Notes: a model not told the origin generated them from the sequence alone. Positions 7,927-17,649 are shown, numbered from the stretch's first letter. The stretch: 45,159 bases of DNA from an uncultured Flavihumibacter sp. (GCA_946482545.1 CAMLRX010000023.1:1-45159), one strand, 5' to 3'. Program-made: numbers and translations.

Positions 7927-8988
7927 ATGAATATGGAACAGGGAGCGACGCGGCCTGGAACCTCCAGCAATATCAATGATATTGGGTTCAGGCTCATCCT
8001 CATTCCATGCTTCGGCATCGCGATTCCGCTTGTTACGGGTCAACTGCGCGGATTCAACTTTTCATTGTGGGAAACAAAACTGAGTTTTTTGTACACCATT
8101 GCACTGGCGTTCGTGGTATGGCAGGGCAACAGGTACCTGCTGTTTACTTTGCGGAGCTACTTTAACTGGTTCAACCGGCCTGTAAGGAAGATTGCCGCAC
8201 TGATTCTTGCGGTCACATTCTATACGGTGCCGCTAAGTATGCTCATGATGATTGGCTGGTACCACCTGTTCGCAGGCGGAAAGATAAACTGGGATATAAC
8301 AGCGACCACCACACTCATCATTATGATATGTGTGATCTTCATTGTGCATGTATATGAAACGGTGTTCCTGTTCAAAGATTCGGAAACCGAAATGCTCAGG
8401 AGCGCAAGGCTGGAAAGGGCCAGGGCCGAAGCAGAACTGGAAGCGCTCAAGAACCAGATCGATCCGCATTTCATTTTCAATTCGCTGAATACCCTTTCGC
8501 ACCTGATTACCGAATACCCGGAAAAGGCAAGAAAGTTTAACGAAAACCTCGCTGATGTTTACCGTTATATTCTGCAGAACAAGGTGGGAGACCTGGTGTT
8601 GCTGCGTGAAGAAGCAGGCTTCGTACAGCAATACTTTTCTATGTTGAAAATCCGTTTCGGAAAAGCGTTGCAACTTGAAATGAAAGTTCCTGCCGAAGCA
8701 ATGGAGCAATATCTTTTACTGCCGATATCGTTACAGCTCTTACTGGAAAACGCGGTAAAACACAATGAATTTTCAGCACAGGACCCGCTGAGGCTTCAAT
8801 TTCAGTTGCATGGACAAACATTGCTGGTGACCAATGAGATAAGAATAAAAGAACAGTTTCGTCCGCCATCGGGAATCGGACTGATGAACCTGTCAGAAAG
8901 GTATAGACTGGTTACCGGGAAAGATATTGTTGTGTCAGCCGCTAACGGAACATTTAATGTAGAACTCCCTTTACTGCCACTTGCATAA
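7927..8988 (+). CDS. LytS-family sensor histidine kinase
   Basis: A 353-residue protein with four membrane helices in the N-terminal half (about residues 20-150) and a coiled linker rich in Glu, Arg and Ala. The His_kinase box is QIDPHFIFNSLNTL, with His181 as phospho-acceptor. The ATPase region includes the N-box LLLENAVKHNEF and a C-terminal GIGLMNLSERY G-box. This is the PF06580 type common in Bacteroidota. It is encoded 9 nt upstream of a LytTR response regulator, its obvious partner. No periplasmic sensor domain is present, so the signal is probably perceived in the membrane. A GTG at 7912 in frame could be an alternative start. Confidence 0.92.
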   Translation: MNMEQGATRPGTSSNINDIGFRLILIPCFGIAIPLVTGQLRGFNFSLWETKLSFLYTIALAFVVWQGNRYLLFTLRSYFNWFNRPVRKIAALILAVTFYTVPLSMLMMIGWYHLFAGGKINWDITATTTLIIMICVIFIVHVYETVFLFKDSETEMLRSARLERARAEAELEALKNQIDPHFIFNSLNTLSHLITEYPEKARKFNENLADVYRYILQNKVGDLVLLREEAGFVQQYFSMLKIRFGKALQLEMKVPAEAMEQYLLLPISLQLLLENAVKHNEFSAQDPLRLQFQLHGQTLLVTNEIRIKEQFRPPSGIGLMNLSERYRLVTGKDIVVSAANGTFNVELPLLPLA

Positions 8989-8997
8989 AACAAACCG

Positions 8998-9750
8998 ATG
9001 AAAGTTGTGATTATTGAAGATGAACTTCCTGCCGCGGATCAACTGAGATCTGAACTGGAGAACATGGATGAACCGATAGAAGTATTATCGGTCCTGAGCA
9101 GTGTAGCCGATGCGAAACGCTGGCTGCTGGAAAATCAGGTACCCGACCTTCTTTTTATGGACATCTCTCTGGGAGACGGATTGAGCTTCCGCCTGTTCGA
9201 AAATGAGCCGCCGGCATGTCCCGTGATCTTCACCACCGCATTTGATGAGTACTGGCAACAGGCTTTCGAGTACCACGGCATTGATTATTTGCTAAAACCA
9301 CTTCGCAGGGAAAAGCTGGCTGCGGCAATTAAAAAAGTGCACAGTTTTCGAAAGCTGTTTACCGCTTCCGACGTGAGGGCCATTCAACAGCCTTCTCCGG
9401 GAACAGCGGTTTTCAGAAAAAGGTTTCTGGTGAAAAAAGGCGTGGATTATTGCAGCATCAGAACCGAAGATGTAGCCTATTGTTATGCCACACACAAATT
9501 GGTATGCCTTGTAAACAAAGAAGGGCAGAAGTTTCTGCTTGACCAATCGCTGGCGGAAATCGAAAAGCAACTGGATCCGGCGCAGTTCTTCCGGCTGAAC
9601 CGCAAGTATCTGGTGCAACTGAACGCGATAAGCAGGATTATAGCCCATTACAAGGGAAAACTACAGGTAGAACTGAATCCCGCAGCGCTGGAAGAAGTGG
9701 TTGTTTCCGCAGAAACAGCGGCCGCGTTCAAAGCCTGGATGGATCAATAA
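8998..9750 (+). CDS. LytTR-family response regulator
   Basis: A 250-residue protein. The receiver domain spans residues 1-120, with acidic residues in IIEDE and the phospho-acceptor Asp55 in FMDISLGDG, plus a Thr in TTAFDEYWQQAF and Lys in LLKPL. A LytTR DNA-binding domain occupies roughly residues 140-245, starting at FLVKKGVDYCSI and including FFRLNRKYLVQLNAI. It is paired with the LytS-type kinase 9 nt upstream. Targets are unknown; the DUF6265 gene 34 nt downstream may be in the same transcript. Confidence 0.93.
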   Translation: MKVVIIEDELPAADQLRSELENMDEPIEVLSVLSSVADAKRWLLENQVPDLLFMDISLGDGLSFRLFENEPPACPVIFTTAFDEYWQQAFEYHGIDYLLKPLRREKLAAAIKKVHSFRKLFTASDVRAIQQPSPGTAVFRKRFLVKKGVDYCSIRTEDVAYCYATHKLVCLVNKEGQKFLLDQSLAEIEKQLDPAQFFRLNRKYLVQLNAISRIIAHYKGKLQVELNPAALEEVVVSAETAAAFKAWMDQ

Positions 9751-9784
9751 AAACGAACCGGAACCAAAATTGTATATTTAAAGC

Positions 9785-10282
9785 ATGAAAAAGGCTCCGG
9801 ATCAGCACTTCCACATAAATGCAACAAAAGCGTTACTCCTTTTTTTGTTGGTAACAGGTTCGTGGGTAACATGTTGGGCACAACATCCAACCGTTTCCGT
9901 TAAACAATTTTCCTGGCTCGCGGGGAAATGGAAAAACACGGAGCGGAATAGCTTTGAATACTGGAAATTTAATGAAGACAGCAGTTTACTAACAGGCTAC
10001 TCATTCAGTATAAAAGAAGGAGATACCACCATTACTGAAAAATTACAGTTTGTATGCGAAGGCCCCACCTGTTATTATGTGGCCGATGTACCTGATAATG
10101 GCAAACCCATCCGCTTCGCGATGATGCAGCATACACCGAACGGCTTTCGTTCCGAGAACCAGCAGCACGATTACCCGAAATACATTGAATACAAACTGGA
10201 AGGCCCCGGAAAACTCAGGGCGGAAGTGGGAGATGCCACCCGCAAACAGGTCTTTAATTTTGAACGGCAGGATAAGCTATAA
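9785..10282 (+). CDS. Secreted DUF6265 family protein
   Basis: A 165-residue protein with a signal peptide (hydrophobic ALLLFLLVTGSW, cleavage near CWAQ). The mature part starts with FSWLAGKWKN and continues with YWKFNEDSSLLTGYSF, a pattern of the DUF6265/lipocalin-like beta-barrel proteins of Bacteroidota. The function is unknown. A TATATTTA box lies just upstream of the start. Its 3' end overlaps the convergent XRE regulator gene by 29 bp. Confidence 0.78.
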   Translation: MKKAPDQHFHINATKALLLFLLVTGSWVTCWAQHPTVSVKQFSWLAGKWKNTERNSFEYWKFNEDSSLLTGYSFSIKEGDTTITEKLQFVCEGPTCYYVADVPDNGKPIRFAMMQHTPNGFRSENQQHDYPKYIEYKLEGPGKLRAEVGDATRKQVFNFERQDKL

Positions 10283-10823
10283 CGTATAGGAACACCCGTT
10301 TTTTTGAGGAGGCCACCTTTGTTATTTTGTTTTCATCGATCAGTTTTTTCAAAGCGTTGCTGATGGTAGAACCAGAAGGCTGAATGGCGTAATCTTCTTT
10401 TAAAATAATCCGGATCGTTTTTACTTCCCGGGGTTCGTTCAAAAAGCCGGAAGGCAATACCCGCTCCCGTAAAATGGACAATACTTTATTGGCCGCCAGC
10501 TTCTCGCGGTAATCCTTTAGTTCATCCGGATTTTTCGCTTTGATATAGGCCTCAGAACTCTCTTTCAGCAAGGAGAAATCGGGCACTGAAAAAGTTTTGG
10601 AAGGATCGAACAGATCATAGTTCACGCCGAAAAAGCGACAGATATGAAAACGGTGGTGCTGGTTGAAACGGATACTTCCTTTCTCCAGGCCCGCAATGGT
10701 GTTGAGGGAGAACCTGCAACCCCGCGCGAGGTCCTTTTGTGCAATGCCGAGCCGCAGTCGTAACTGAATGATACGCTTCCCGATCAACTGTGATTCTTCC
10801 GCTAAAATTTGCTCAACATTCAC
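10254..10823 (-). CDS. XRE-family helix-turn-helix regulator
   Basis: A 189-residue protein. An HTH_3 domain covers residues ~15-70 (IIQLRLRLGIAQKDLA, then NTIAGLEKGS). A middle region and a C-terminal part (about 125-185: IRIILKEDYAIQ, ISNALKKLIDE) follow; the C-terminal part resembles a second winged-helix. It is probably a DNA-binding repressor or activator. It is transcribed away from the TlpA-SusCD operon promoter and could regulate it, but no operator is identified. It overlaps the end of the DUF6265 gene. Confidence 0.75.
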   Translation of the reverse strand: MNVEQILAEESQLIGKRIIQLRLRLGIAQKDLARGCRFSLNTIAGLEKGSIRFNQHHRFHICRFFGVNYDLFDPSKTFSVPDFSLLKESSEAYIKAKNPDELKDYREKLAANKVLSILRERVLPSGFLNEPREVKTIRIILKEDYAIQPSGSTISNALKKLIDENKITKVASSKKRVFLYVIAYPAVQN

Positions 10824-10866
10824 CGGGCAAAGAGAGATATCCCTTTAATTTTATTTTGCTCAATAT

Positions 10867-10896
10867 TTTGATGAATAATAAATTGACCTATATTTG
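10867..10896 (+). promoter_or_regulatory. Bacteroidota-type promoter for the TlpA-SusC-SusD operon
   Basis: A TTTG -33 element at 10867-10870 and a perfect TAnnTTTG -7 element (TATATTTG) at 10889-10896 are separated by 18 nt. It is the only strong promoter pattern in the 320 nt between the XRE gene and the TlpA gene. It implies a 5' leader of roughly 240 nt before ATG 11145, in which I see no recognisable riboswitch. Confidence 0.65.
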
Positions 10897-11144
10897 TTTT
10901 ACCACACACCGTTTTTTCACCACCACATTTATGGGTCTATTTCTCACCGGCTTACGGTGAAAGCACGATTGCTGTTCCTTTTCCGATGAACTAGCTTTCA
11001 GTTTTATTTCAGGCCATCCACCACACGGCTTTCAGGCTTAAATCTACCGACGCGGATGATACCTGCATGCGGAGGCATCGCGATGCTTCACGCAAGGGTA
11101 CCGCATCGGCCATGATATCAATTTTTAACCAAAACCAACTGCAA

Positions 11145-12188
11145 ATGAAAAAACTACTCTTTTTCATCCTGGGAACCTATGCGCTATTAGTGAACGGAAT
11201 GGCGCAAAAAAATTTGGAACCAGATCTTTCCATGGCATTGAAACCCGGGGAAAAAGTTCCGGATATTACGCTGAATCACCTGCTTAATTATAAAGAGAAG
11301 TCCGCGAAACTTTCTGATTTCGAAGGGAAGCTGGTCATACTGGATTTCTTTGCAACCTGGTGCACGTCCTGTGTGAAAGCCCTGCCGCATCTTGACGCAT
11401 TGCAGCAGCAAAGAAACGATGTGAAAATATTGGTGGTGACTTCTGAACCGAAGGAAAAAGTAAAAGCATTTTTTGAACGGAACAAATTGTTGAAAGGCCT
11501 GGAGTTAACCCTGGTGACGGAAGACACCACATGTAAGAAGGTTTTCCCCCACCAACTTATACCTCATGAAGTCTGGATCAGTGGAAACCGGGTTCTGAAA
11601 GCAGTTACTGCGGCAGAATACGTTACTGCAGACAAAATAAACGAGGCGCTCGCAGGAAAAGAAACTTCCTGGGTAATGAAAGACGATTTTTTCACTTTCG
11701 ATCATTCAAAACCACTAAAACCCTTACTGGATAAGGTAACTGCCACGCCGGGAAAATCATTCTATTCCGGCTTTGCGGGTTATATAGAAGGTCCGGGTTT
11801 TTTGAAAGAAGGACTGATCACAGATTCCGCTTCACAAACAACCAGGTTTTACATCCTCAATGCACCTGTCCTGAACATGTATTACAAAGCCTTTAAAGAA
11901 GAACGGCTGGGATTCCTGAAGTCTTCAGCGTATAGAGCGCTATTGGTAAAGGACACTTTGCAATACCTGTACGATCCAGCTATTCATAAGTATAAAAGAG
12001 AATGGCAAAAAGCACATGCTTTTTGTTATGAATCCGCCTGGCCAATCGGAACCCCCGAAGCCGTTATGCGGGAAAAACTAAAGAATGACCTCGACCAGTA
12101 TTTCGGCCTTGAAGGAACCATCCGGAATGCCCCCTCAGGGTTAAAACAGTTTGTGCTGAAAGAAACAATGATTTCCTCAAAATTATAA
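11145..12188 (+). CDS. Secreted TlpA-like thioredoxin-domain protein
   Basis: A 347-residue protein with a signal peptide (MKKLLFFILGTYALL, cleavage near GMAQ). A TlpA/AhpC-TSA-type thioredoxin domain follows, with FFATWCTSC (Cys73 and Cys76) as the redox motif and HQLIPHEVWI as the cis-Pro region. The C-terminal 150 residues form an extra region without recognisable motifs. It is probably a periplasmic thiol-disulfide oxidoreductase. I chose the ATG at 11145, although the frame is open further upstream, because it starts the signal peptide. SusC starts 9 nt after the stop, so the two are co-transcribed. TlpA-like proteins next to SusC/SusD are common in Bacteroidota. Confidence 0.85.
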   Translation: MKKLLFFILGTYALLVNGMAQKNLEPDLSMALKPGEKVPDITLNHLLNYKEKSAKLSDFEGKLVILDFFATWCTSCVKALPHLDALQQQRNDVKILVVTSEPKEKVKAFFERNKLLKGLELTLVTEDTTCKKVFPHQLIPHEVWISGNRVLKAVTAAEYVTADKINEALAGKETSWVMKDDFFTFDHSKPLKPLLDKVTATPGKSFYSGFAGYIEGPGFLKEGLITDSASQTTRFYILNAPVLNMYYKAFKEERLGFLKSSAYRALLVKDTLQYLYDPAIHKYKREWQKAHAFCYESAWPIGTPEAVMREKLKNDLDQYFGLEGTIRNAPSGLKQFVLKETMISSKL

Positions 12189-12197
12189 ACAACTGCT

Positions 12198-15167
12198 ATG
12201 AAGATGTGTGTAATGTTGACGCTGTTGCTGTTGTTCAGTGCTTCCTATGCGCTCTTTGCCCAGGAAAAACAGGATTCGGCCCTGCCCAAAGTAAAAGAGC
12301 TGGAAGAAATAATTATCAGTACAGGATACCAAACAATCCCCAAAGAAAGAAGTACGGGGTCTTTCGCAACAATTGACAATAAGCTGCTGAATGAAAGGGT
12401 GACTACATCTATAATGGAGCGGCTGGATGGAACAACCGCCGGATTAACTTTCAACAAAGGAACCGGGTCCGGAATAACGATAAGAGGACTCAGCACACTA
12501 GGGGGTATGGCCGTTAACCAACTGCTGATTATCGTGGATAATTTTATTTACAATGGAAACATCGCGGACATTAACCCCAACGATGTACAACAGGTAACCC
12601 TGCTTAAAGATGCGGCGGCAGCGTCTATCTGGGGAGCGAAAGCAGGAAATGGGGTAGTCGTGATTACCACTAAAAAAGGAAAATTCTCACAGCCCGCGAA
12701 AATCTCCCTTAATGTGAATATGCGGGTATTGCCTGAGCAGGATCTGTTTTATGAGCCTACCATGCCGATCCCGGAATATATAGCATTACAGGAGGAACTT
12801 TTTGGAAAGGGATATTACAATACCATGTTGAATAGTACATCGCCCACTACAATTGTAAACCCGGTGGCGGAAATCCTGGGAAAACACAGGGCGGGAACTT
12901 TAACCGATGAACAAAAGAAATATTTACTGGACTCCATTGGAAAAAACGACCTCAGAAACGATTTCAGCAAATATTTCTACCGGCCAACTGTAAGTCAGCA
13001 GTACGCGTTGAATGTGTCGGGAGGAAGTGGTAACATGACTTACTACTTTTCAGGAGGCTTTGATAAATCTAATGCAGAAGTAATCGGTAACCACCAATCA
13101 CGGGCAACCATCCGGCAACAAATTAATTTCAAGGCAACAAAACGCCTGGAAATAAGTACAACGTTGCAGTATGTAAAGAATGACGCCGTAACAGGAACGG
13201 AACCTACTTTGCTGCAAACACCCTGGCCCTATGCGCGCCTGGCGGATGAGCTGGGCAACCCATTGGCACTACCGTATGAATACCGGCAATCTTATAAAGA
13301 CACCGCAGGAAATGGCAAACTGCTGGATTGGAACTTCCGCCCATTGGAGGAGATGCGCCTCTCCGATCGTTCCGAACGGGGTGAAGACCTTTTAATGAAT
13401 GTTGGCGTGACGTTCCGTTTACTTCAGGGATTGGATATAACGACGATGTACCAGCGCCAGTCGGGTAATGTGTATGCACAAGACTACCGGAGCAAGGAAT
13501 CCTATTTTACCCGGAGCCGCATCAACCAGTTTACGCCGCCAGGCGGAACTTACCAGAACAGCGCCGTTCCTTATGGCGGAATTTTGCTGTACCAGAACAG
13601 CAGGCAACTTTCACAACAGGCACGCGCGCAGGTGTCTTACAACCGGGAATGGGGTAATCATGCAGTTGCCGCCATCGGCGGAACAGAGTTACAACATACG
13701 GATGCAGAAGCAGACAACTCCTTTTTATATGGCTTCGATAAAAACCTGCTTACCTCGGCCAATGCAGATTTGCAGAGGCTACATCCCAGGTATATGGGCG
13801 GCTCGGCTAGTATTGCGCTCCCTACATTGCGCGCCGGTACCAGCACCAGGCAGGTTTCATTTTTTACAAATGCGACGTACACTTACAAAGATCGGTATGC
13901 GCTTTCCGGAAGCGCCAGGAGAGACGCATCCAACCTGTTCGGATTTTCCACAAACAACAAATGGACCCCGTTGTGGAGCGCGGGCGCGGCATGGACTGTA
14001 TCAAAGGAGCCGTTTTTTACCGCTGCATGGATAGATATGCTGAAACTGCGTGCTACTTATGGCTATCAGGGAAATACGAATACTGCTGTGGCTGGAGTGC
14101 TTACCATCCGTTACAGCCCGGGCGCGGATGTGCTCACTAATGTTCCGGTAGCCTCAGTAAGTAATGTGCCCAATCCCGATCTGCGTTGGGAACGGGTCGG
14201 CCAAACGAATATTGGTACTGATTTTATACTCTGGGCCGGAAAGCTCGGCGGATCAATCGAATACTATTTTAAGAACTGTACCGACCTTGTCGCCAATGCG
14301 CCTATTGATCCAACACTGGGTGCCGGAGATGAGATCATGAAGAACAGTGCGGTGCTGCATACAAAAGGTGTGGACGTTTCACTTACCGCAAAGTTGTTGG
14401 ATAAAGCTATCAGATGGAGCACAACAGCTTTTTTGACCTGGAACACCAACAAGGTTAAAAAATACCTGCTCTCTCCATCAATTGCCCGTGATCTTGTAGA
14501 GAATGGCGGCGCCATCAATCCAGTAGAAGGAAGAACGGCTTATGCATTGGTGGCATATCCCTTCGCCGGGCTGGACCCCGCTACCGGCGCCGCGCTCGGA
14601 ATACTGAAAGGACAACCATCCACCGATTATTCCGCCATACAGGTTGAAACAGATGCCGCAGACCTTTATAATCCTGGGTCTTCAAGACCGGAATATGTTG
14701 TTGGGCTCCGGAATATGGTTTCCTGGAAAAACATTGATCTTTCGTTTAACCTGACAGGAAACTTCAAATACTGGCAGCACCGCACTTATGCCGGGTCAGG
14801 CCTCTTCAATGGCGGACTGACGGGCTACCAGGATTACATCAACAGGTGGCAGCAGCCAGGAGATGAGTTGCATACGAGGTTGCCGGCGATTATTTACCCG
14901 GTCAACCTGCAGCAGGAAAATTTCTACCGGCAATCAGCCGCTATGGTGGTACGAAGGGATCATATCAGGTTGCAGAACATCCAGTTGAATTACACTTTTT
15001 CCAAGACTACAATACCGCTGTTCAGCAATCTGTCTTTTTACACGAATCTTTTTAATGTGGCGGTGCTTTGGAAGTTGAATAAAGAGAAAGGTGATCCCGA
15101 TGCCGGAAAATCTTTCCAGCAAGTAAGAACAACCTATGCCGCTGGTTTTAAACTGAATTTCAAATAA
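12198..15167 (+). CDS. SusC/RagA-type TonB-dependent outer-membrane transporter
   Basis: A 989-residue protein. A signal peptide ends near LFAQ. There is no N-terminal carboxypeptidase-like repeat, so the plug begins early with the region LEEIIISTGYQTIPKERSTG (TonB box-like). The plug domain has TIRGLST, VDNFIYNG, DVQQVTLLKDAAAASIWGA and GVVVITTKKG, all SusC signatures. The rest is a 22-strand beta-barrel ending in an aromatic-containing strand (FKLNFK). It is paired with SusD 15 nt downstream and should import an oligomeric nutrient as a SusCD complex. The substrate cannot be read from the context, because no glycosidase or peptidase is adjacent apart from the TlpA-like protein. Confidence 0.93.
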   Translation: MKMCVMLTLLLLFSASYALFAQEKQDSALPKVKELEEIIISTGYQTIPKERSTGSFATIDNKLLNERVTTSIMERLDGTTAGLTFNKGTGSGITIRGLSTLGGMAVNQLLIIVDNFIYNGNIADINPNDVQQVTLLKDAAAASIWGAKAGNGVVVITTKKGKFSQPAKISLNVNMRVLPEQDLFYEPTMPIPEYIALQEELFGKGYYNTMLNSTSPTTIVNPVAEILGKHRAGTLTDEQKKYLLDSIGKNDLRNDFSKYFYRPTVSQQYALNVSGGSGNMTYYFSGGFDKSNAEVIGNHQSRATIRQQINFKATKRLEISTTLQYVKNDAVTGTEPTLLQTPWPYARLADELGNPLALPYEYRQSYKDTAGNGKLLDWNFRPLEEMRLSDRSERGEDLLMNVGVTFRLLQGLDITTMYQRQSGNVYAQDYRSKESYFTRSRINQFTPPGGTYQNSAVPYGGILLYQNSRQLSQQARAQVSYNREWGNHAVAAIGGTELQHTDAEADNSFLYGFDKNLLTSANADLQRLHPRYMGGSASIALPTLRAGTSTRQVSFFTNATYTYKDRYALSGSARRDASNLFGFSTNNKWTPLWSAGAAWTVSKEPFFTAAWIDMLKLRATYGYQGNTNTAVAGVLTIRYSPGADVLTNVPVASVSNVPNPDLRWERVGQTNIGTDFILWAGKLGGSIEYYFKNCTDLVANAPIDPTLGAGDEIMKNSAVLHTKGVDVSLTAKLLDKAIRWSTTAFLTWNTNKVKKYLLSPSIARDLVENGGAINPVEGRTAYALVAYPFAGLDPATGAALGILKGQPSTDYSAIQVETDAADLYNPGSSRPEYVVGLRNMVSWKNIDLSFNLTGNFKYWQHRTYAGSGLFNGGLTGYQDYINRWQQPGDELHTRLPAIIYPVNLQQENFYRQSAAMVVRRDHIRLQNIQLNYTFSKTTIPLFSNLSFYTNLFNVAVLWKLNKEKGDPDAGKSFQQVRTTYAAGFKLNFK

Positions 15168-15182
15168 AAACGAAACTGTTTT

Positions 15183-16550
15183 ATGAAGAAATACATCAAC
15201 ATTTATGTGTGTTTGCTTTTACTGATGGGACTCAGTTCCTGCAAGAAGTTTCTTGAGGAGAAATCCGACAAAAAACTTACGATCCCGCAAACATTAAGCG
15301 ACTACCAGGCCCTGATCAACAGCACATCCACCATGAACATGAGGTACTGCGGATTGGCTGAGGTAGGCAGCGACAATTATTATATCCGCGATAAGGAATG
15401 GGCTGCGCTGGAAGAAGAAGCCCGCATGGGCTATACATGGGATTGGAACGGTATTTCTAACGGGCAATGGTCCAATATTTACGCCATCATATTCCGGGCA
15501 AACCTGGTATTGGACAATATTGGAGAACTGAACGTTTTACCGGCACAGCAAGAAGACAAAAGACAATTAGAGGGCAAGGCGCTTTTTTTCAGGGCCATGG
15601 CGCATTTCAATGTAGCTCAGGTTTGGGCGCCGGCGTACAAAAAAGGAGGAGGGAATGAACAACCGGGCATTCCTTTGCGGACTTCATACGATATCAATGA
15701 ACCGGTAACAAGGTCAACAGTGGAACGAACCTATCAACATATTATAGAAGATTTGCAAAAAGCGTCAGGACTTGTTCCGGTACAGGTAACACATAAGGCC
15801 ATTCCCGGTAAAGCGGCAGTGATGTCGTTATTGGCAAGAGTGCACATTTCCATGAACGATTTTGAAAACGCCTTGCTGTATGCGGACTCCACATTTTTAT
15901 ACAACAACGCAATACTGAATTATAATACGCTCAATACGTCCGCTGCGGGTCCGGTTCCTTTGTTGAATGAAGAAGTTATTTTCCATGCGCAGTCTGTAAT
16001 GGGAGGTGCAATGAACGCGACTCCCAACACGGTGGCAAAGGTGGATACAGCGCTATATGCGCTTTACCATCAGAATGATATCCGGAAAGTTGCTTTTTTT
16101 GGTAAGAACAATGACAACAGTTTTTTCTTTAAAGGCGGGTACGATCAATACAAATCGGCACCCCGTTTTATGGGCATTACAACAAGTGAAGTATTGCTTA
16201 TAAAGGCGGAATGCGAGGCAAGGCTCAATAATACAGCAACGGCGCTGGATGCGTTGAATGCACTGCTGGTAAAAAGATGGAAAAACGGCACTTTCGTTCC
16301 TTACAAAGATTTGGGCCGGGAAGAGGCGCTGGCATTGATTTTAGAAGAAAGAAGGAAAGAACTTTGTTTCCGTTCAGGATTGCGGTGGATGGACCTTAAA
16401 CGGTTTAATACCCTGCCGGATGAACGGATTTCCATTAAAAGAATGTTGAATGGAAAAGAGGAACTGCTTAACCCGGATGATAAAAGATTACTCTGGCTGA
16501 TCCCGCTTGATGTGGTGCGGTTATCCGGAATAGCACAGAATCCCAGGTGA
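15183..16550 (+). CDS. SusD/RagB family nutrient-binding outer-membrane lipoprotein
   Basis: A 455-residue protein with a lipoprotein signal peptide (MGLSSCKKFLEE; lipidated Cys in LSSC). The SusD fold features are an N-terminal region with TPR-like helices (ALFFRAMAHFNVAQVW), a DINEPVTRSTVERTYQHI segment, and the C-terminal ILEERRKELCFRSGLRWMDL signature. It acts on the cell surface as the lid of the SusC transporter encoded 15 nt upstream. A strong hairpin follows the stop. Confidence 0.93.
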   Translation: MKKYINIYVCLLLLMGLSSCKKFLEEKSDKKLTIPQTLSDYQALINSTSTMNMRYCGLAEVGSDNYYIRDKEWAALEEEARMGYTWDWNGISNGQWSNIYAIIFRANLVLDNIGELNVLPAQQEDKRQLEGKALFFRAMAHFNVAQVWAPAYKKGGGNEQPGIPLRTSYDINEPVTRSTVERTYQHIIEDLQKASGLVPVQVTHKAIPGKAAVMSLLARVHISMNDFENALLYADSTFLYNNAILNYNTLNTSAAGPVPLLNEEVIFHAQSVMGGAMNATPNTVAKVDTALYALYHQNDIRKVAFFGKNNDNSFFFKGGYDQYKSAPRFMGITTSEVLLIKAECEARLNNTATALDALNALLVKRWKNGTFVPYKDLGREEALALILEERRKELCFRSGLRWMDLKRFNTLPDERISIKRMLNGKEELLNPDDKRLLWLIPLDVVRLSGIAQNPR

Positions 16551-16554
16551 AACA

Positions 16555-16585
16555 CACCGGCAAAGGTTGGCATCCTTTGCCGGTG
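16555..16585. terminator. Hairpin between convergent genes (likely transcription end)
   Basis: A perfect 12-bp inverted repeat, CACCGGCAAAGG at 16555-16566 and its complement at 16574-16585 with a 7-nt loop, lies between the SusD stop and the convergent small gene. There is no long T run on either side, so termination is likely but not certain. It could act in both directions. Confidence 0.6.
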
Positions 16586-16599
16586 GTTGACGTAATGGT

Positions 16600-16947
16600 T
16601 TAATCGCGGAGATAGATGCCGTCTTCAGGAATGCTTCCACCTTCCTGAAGAGCCTGTTCTATCAGGGATTCAACCGGTTCTCCCAGGATGGAGGGAAAGC
16701 CGGGGTGAGAGAGGTCTTCCGTCGCAAGTATGACGCAGATGCGTGTATCACCGTCACAAAATGTGGCGGGATCGCCCATAAAGGGAGTGTAGTTTTCCTG
16801 ATCCAGCGGATCAGTGGAAGGGGCCTGGGGTGTAAACTCCCAATAAACAGGGGTAAACTTTTTCTGAACAGTTTTTTCCGTAAAGGCAAATGCGCTGATC
16901 CCTGCGATTACTACCGCCAGGAGCGGTAGAAAAATTTTGATTTTCAT
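16600..16947 (-). CDS. Small secreted protein, DUF6520-like
   Basis: A 115-residue protein with an N-terminal signal segment (MKIKIFLPLLAVVIAGISAFAF) of the kind seen in Bacteroidota DUF6520 proteins. The mature part is short, acidic and Pro-rich, with a Cys pair (FCDGDTRIC). The longer frame upstream of 16947 has no signal-like features, so I chose this start. The function is unknown. It lies between the SusCD operon and the Crp-like regulator on the minus strand, 115 nt downstream of the latter. Confidence 0.6.
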   Translation of the reverse strand: MKIKIFLPLLAVVIAGISAFAFTEKTVQKKFTPVYWEFTPQAPSTDPLDQENYTPFMGDPATFCDGDTRICVILATEDLSHPGFPSILGEPVESLIEQALQEGGSIPEDGIYLRD

Positions 16948-17062
16948 AATTAAAGTTTTGAAATGTTTAAATGATATTTCCCGAGGTTGGCCAACCTTCA
17001 GGATCGAAGCTAACTGAACCAGCCCTGGCGTTTCCGGCAATGGTGCCGCATTTTATTCAATC

Positions 17063-17629
17063 TTAATCCGTATCCTTTTTTCTGGCGTTCTTCAGGTTTC
17101 TGAAACTTCGCTCGCCCATATTCAGGAAGGAAGCCAGATGCACATCCGGAACATGGTATAGCAATTCCGGGAATTTTTGTTGCAGGTACCGAAACCTCTC
17201 CCGCAACGATGGATTAGATTTAAATAAGGAGTGTTCTCTGACCTGTTCCTGGAACTCATCTTTGATGGCGCGCTCCAGCGCCGCCATTTCCGGAAAATGC
17301 TGGTAGAAAGCATAAACTGATTTGCGGCTGATAGACCATGTTTCGCAAAGCTGCGCCGCTACGATATTTTCCCGGAAAGGAGCTTGTGCATTAAAACTTT
17401 GCGCGGGGTAAATCATTGTGCCCGCGGCGCTGAACCAGGTTGTAAAATGTTCATATTCCCACCGAACGATCCCCGTTTTTAAGAACCATATCCTTTCCGC
17501 TACCTGTCCGGCTTTTAAAAGGATATCACCCTTCGCGTGCCTAGCGTAATGAAGTGACTCCCCCAGGCAAACGAGAAACCCCTGGGAAAGCATCACCCGG
17601 CTCCGGAGATAATGAACCAACTCCTCCAT
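17063..17629 (-). CDS. Crp/Fnr-family transcriptional regulator
   Basis: A 188-residue protein with a cyclic-nucleotide-binding-like beta-roll (GDILLKAGQVAERIWFLKTGIVRWE) and a long connecting helix. A short C-terminal helix-turn-helix follows (HVPDVHLASFLNMGERSFRNLKNA), matching Bacteroidota Crp-like proteins that end in the recognition helix. The phosphate-binding residues of CAP are not conserved, so it may not bind cAMP. It could regulate the nearby SusCD operon or the small secreted gene; this is inference from position. Confidence 0.83.
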   Translation of the reverse strand: MEELVHYLRSRVMLSQGFLVCLGESLHYARHAKGDILLKAGQVAERIWFLKTGIVRWEYEHFTTWFSAAGTMIYPAQSFNAQAPFRENIVAAQLCETWSISRKSVYAFYQHFPEMAALERAIKDEFQEQVREHSLFKSNPSLRERFRYLQQKFPELLYHVPDVHLASFLNMGERSFRNLKNARKKDTD

Positions 17630-17649
17630 AGAATAAGGTTTATTAAAAT

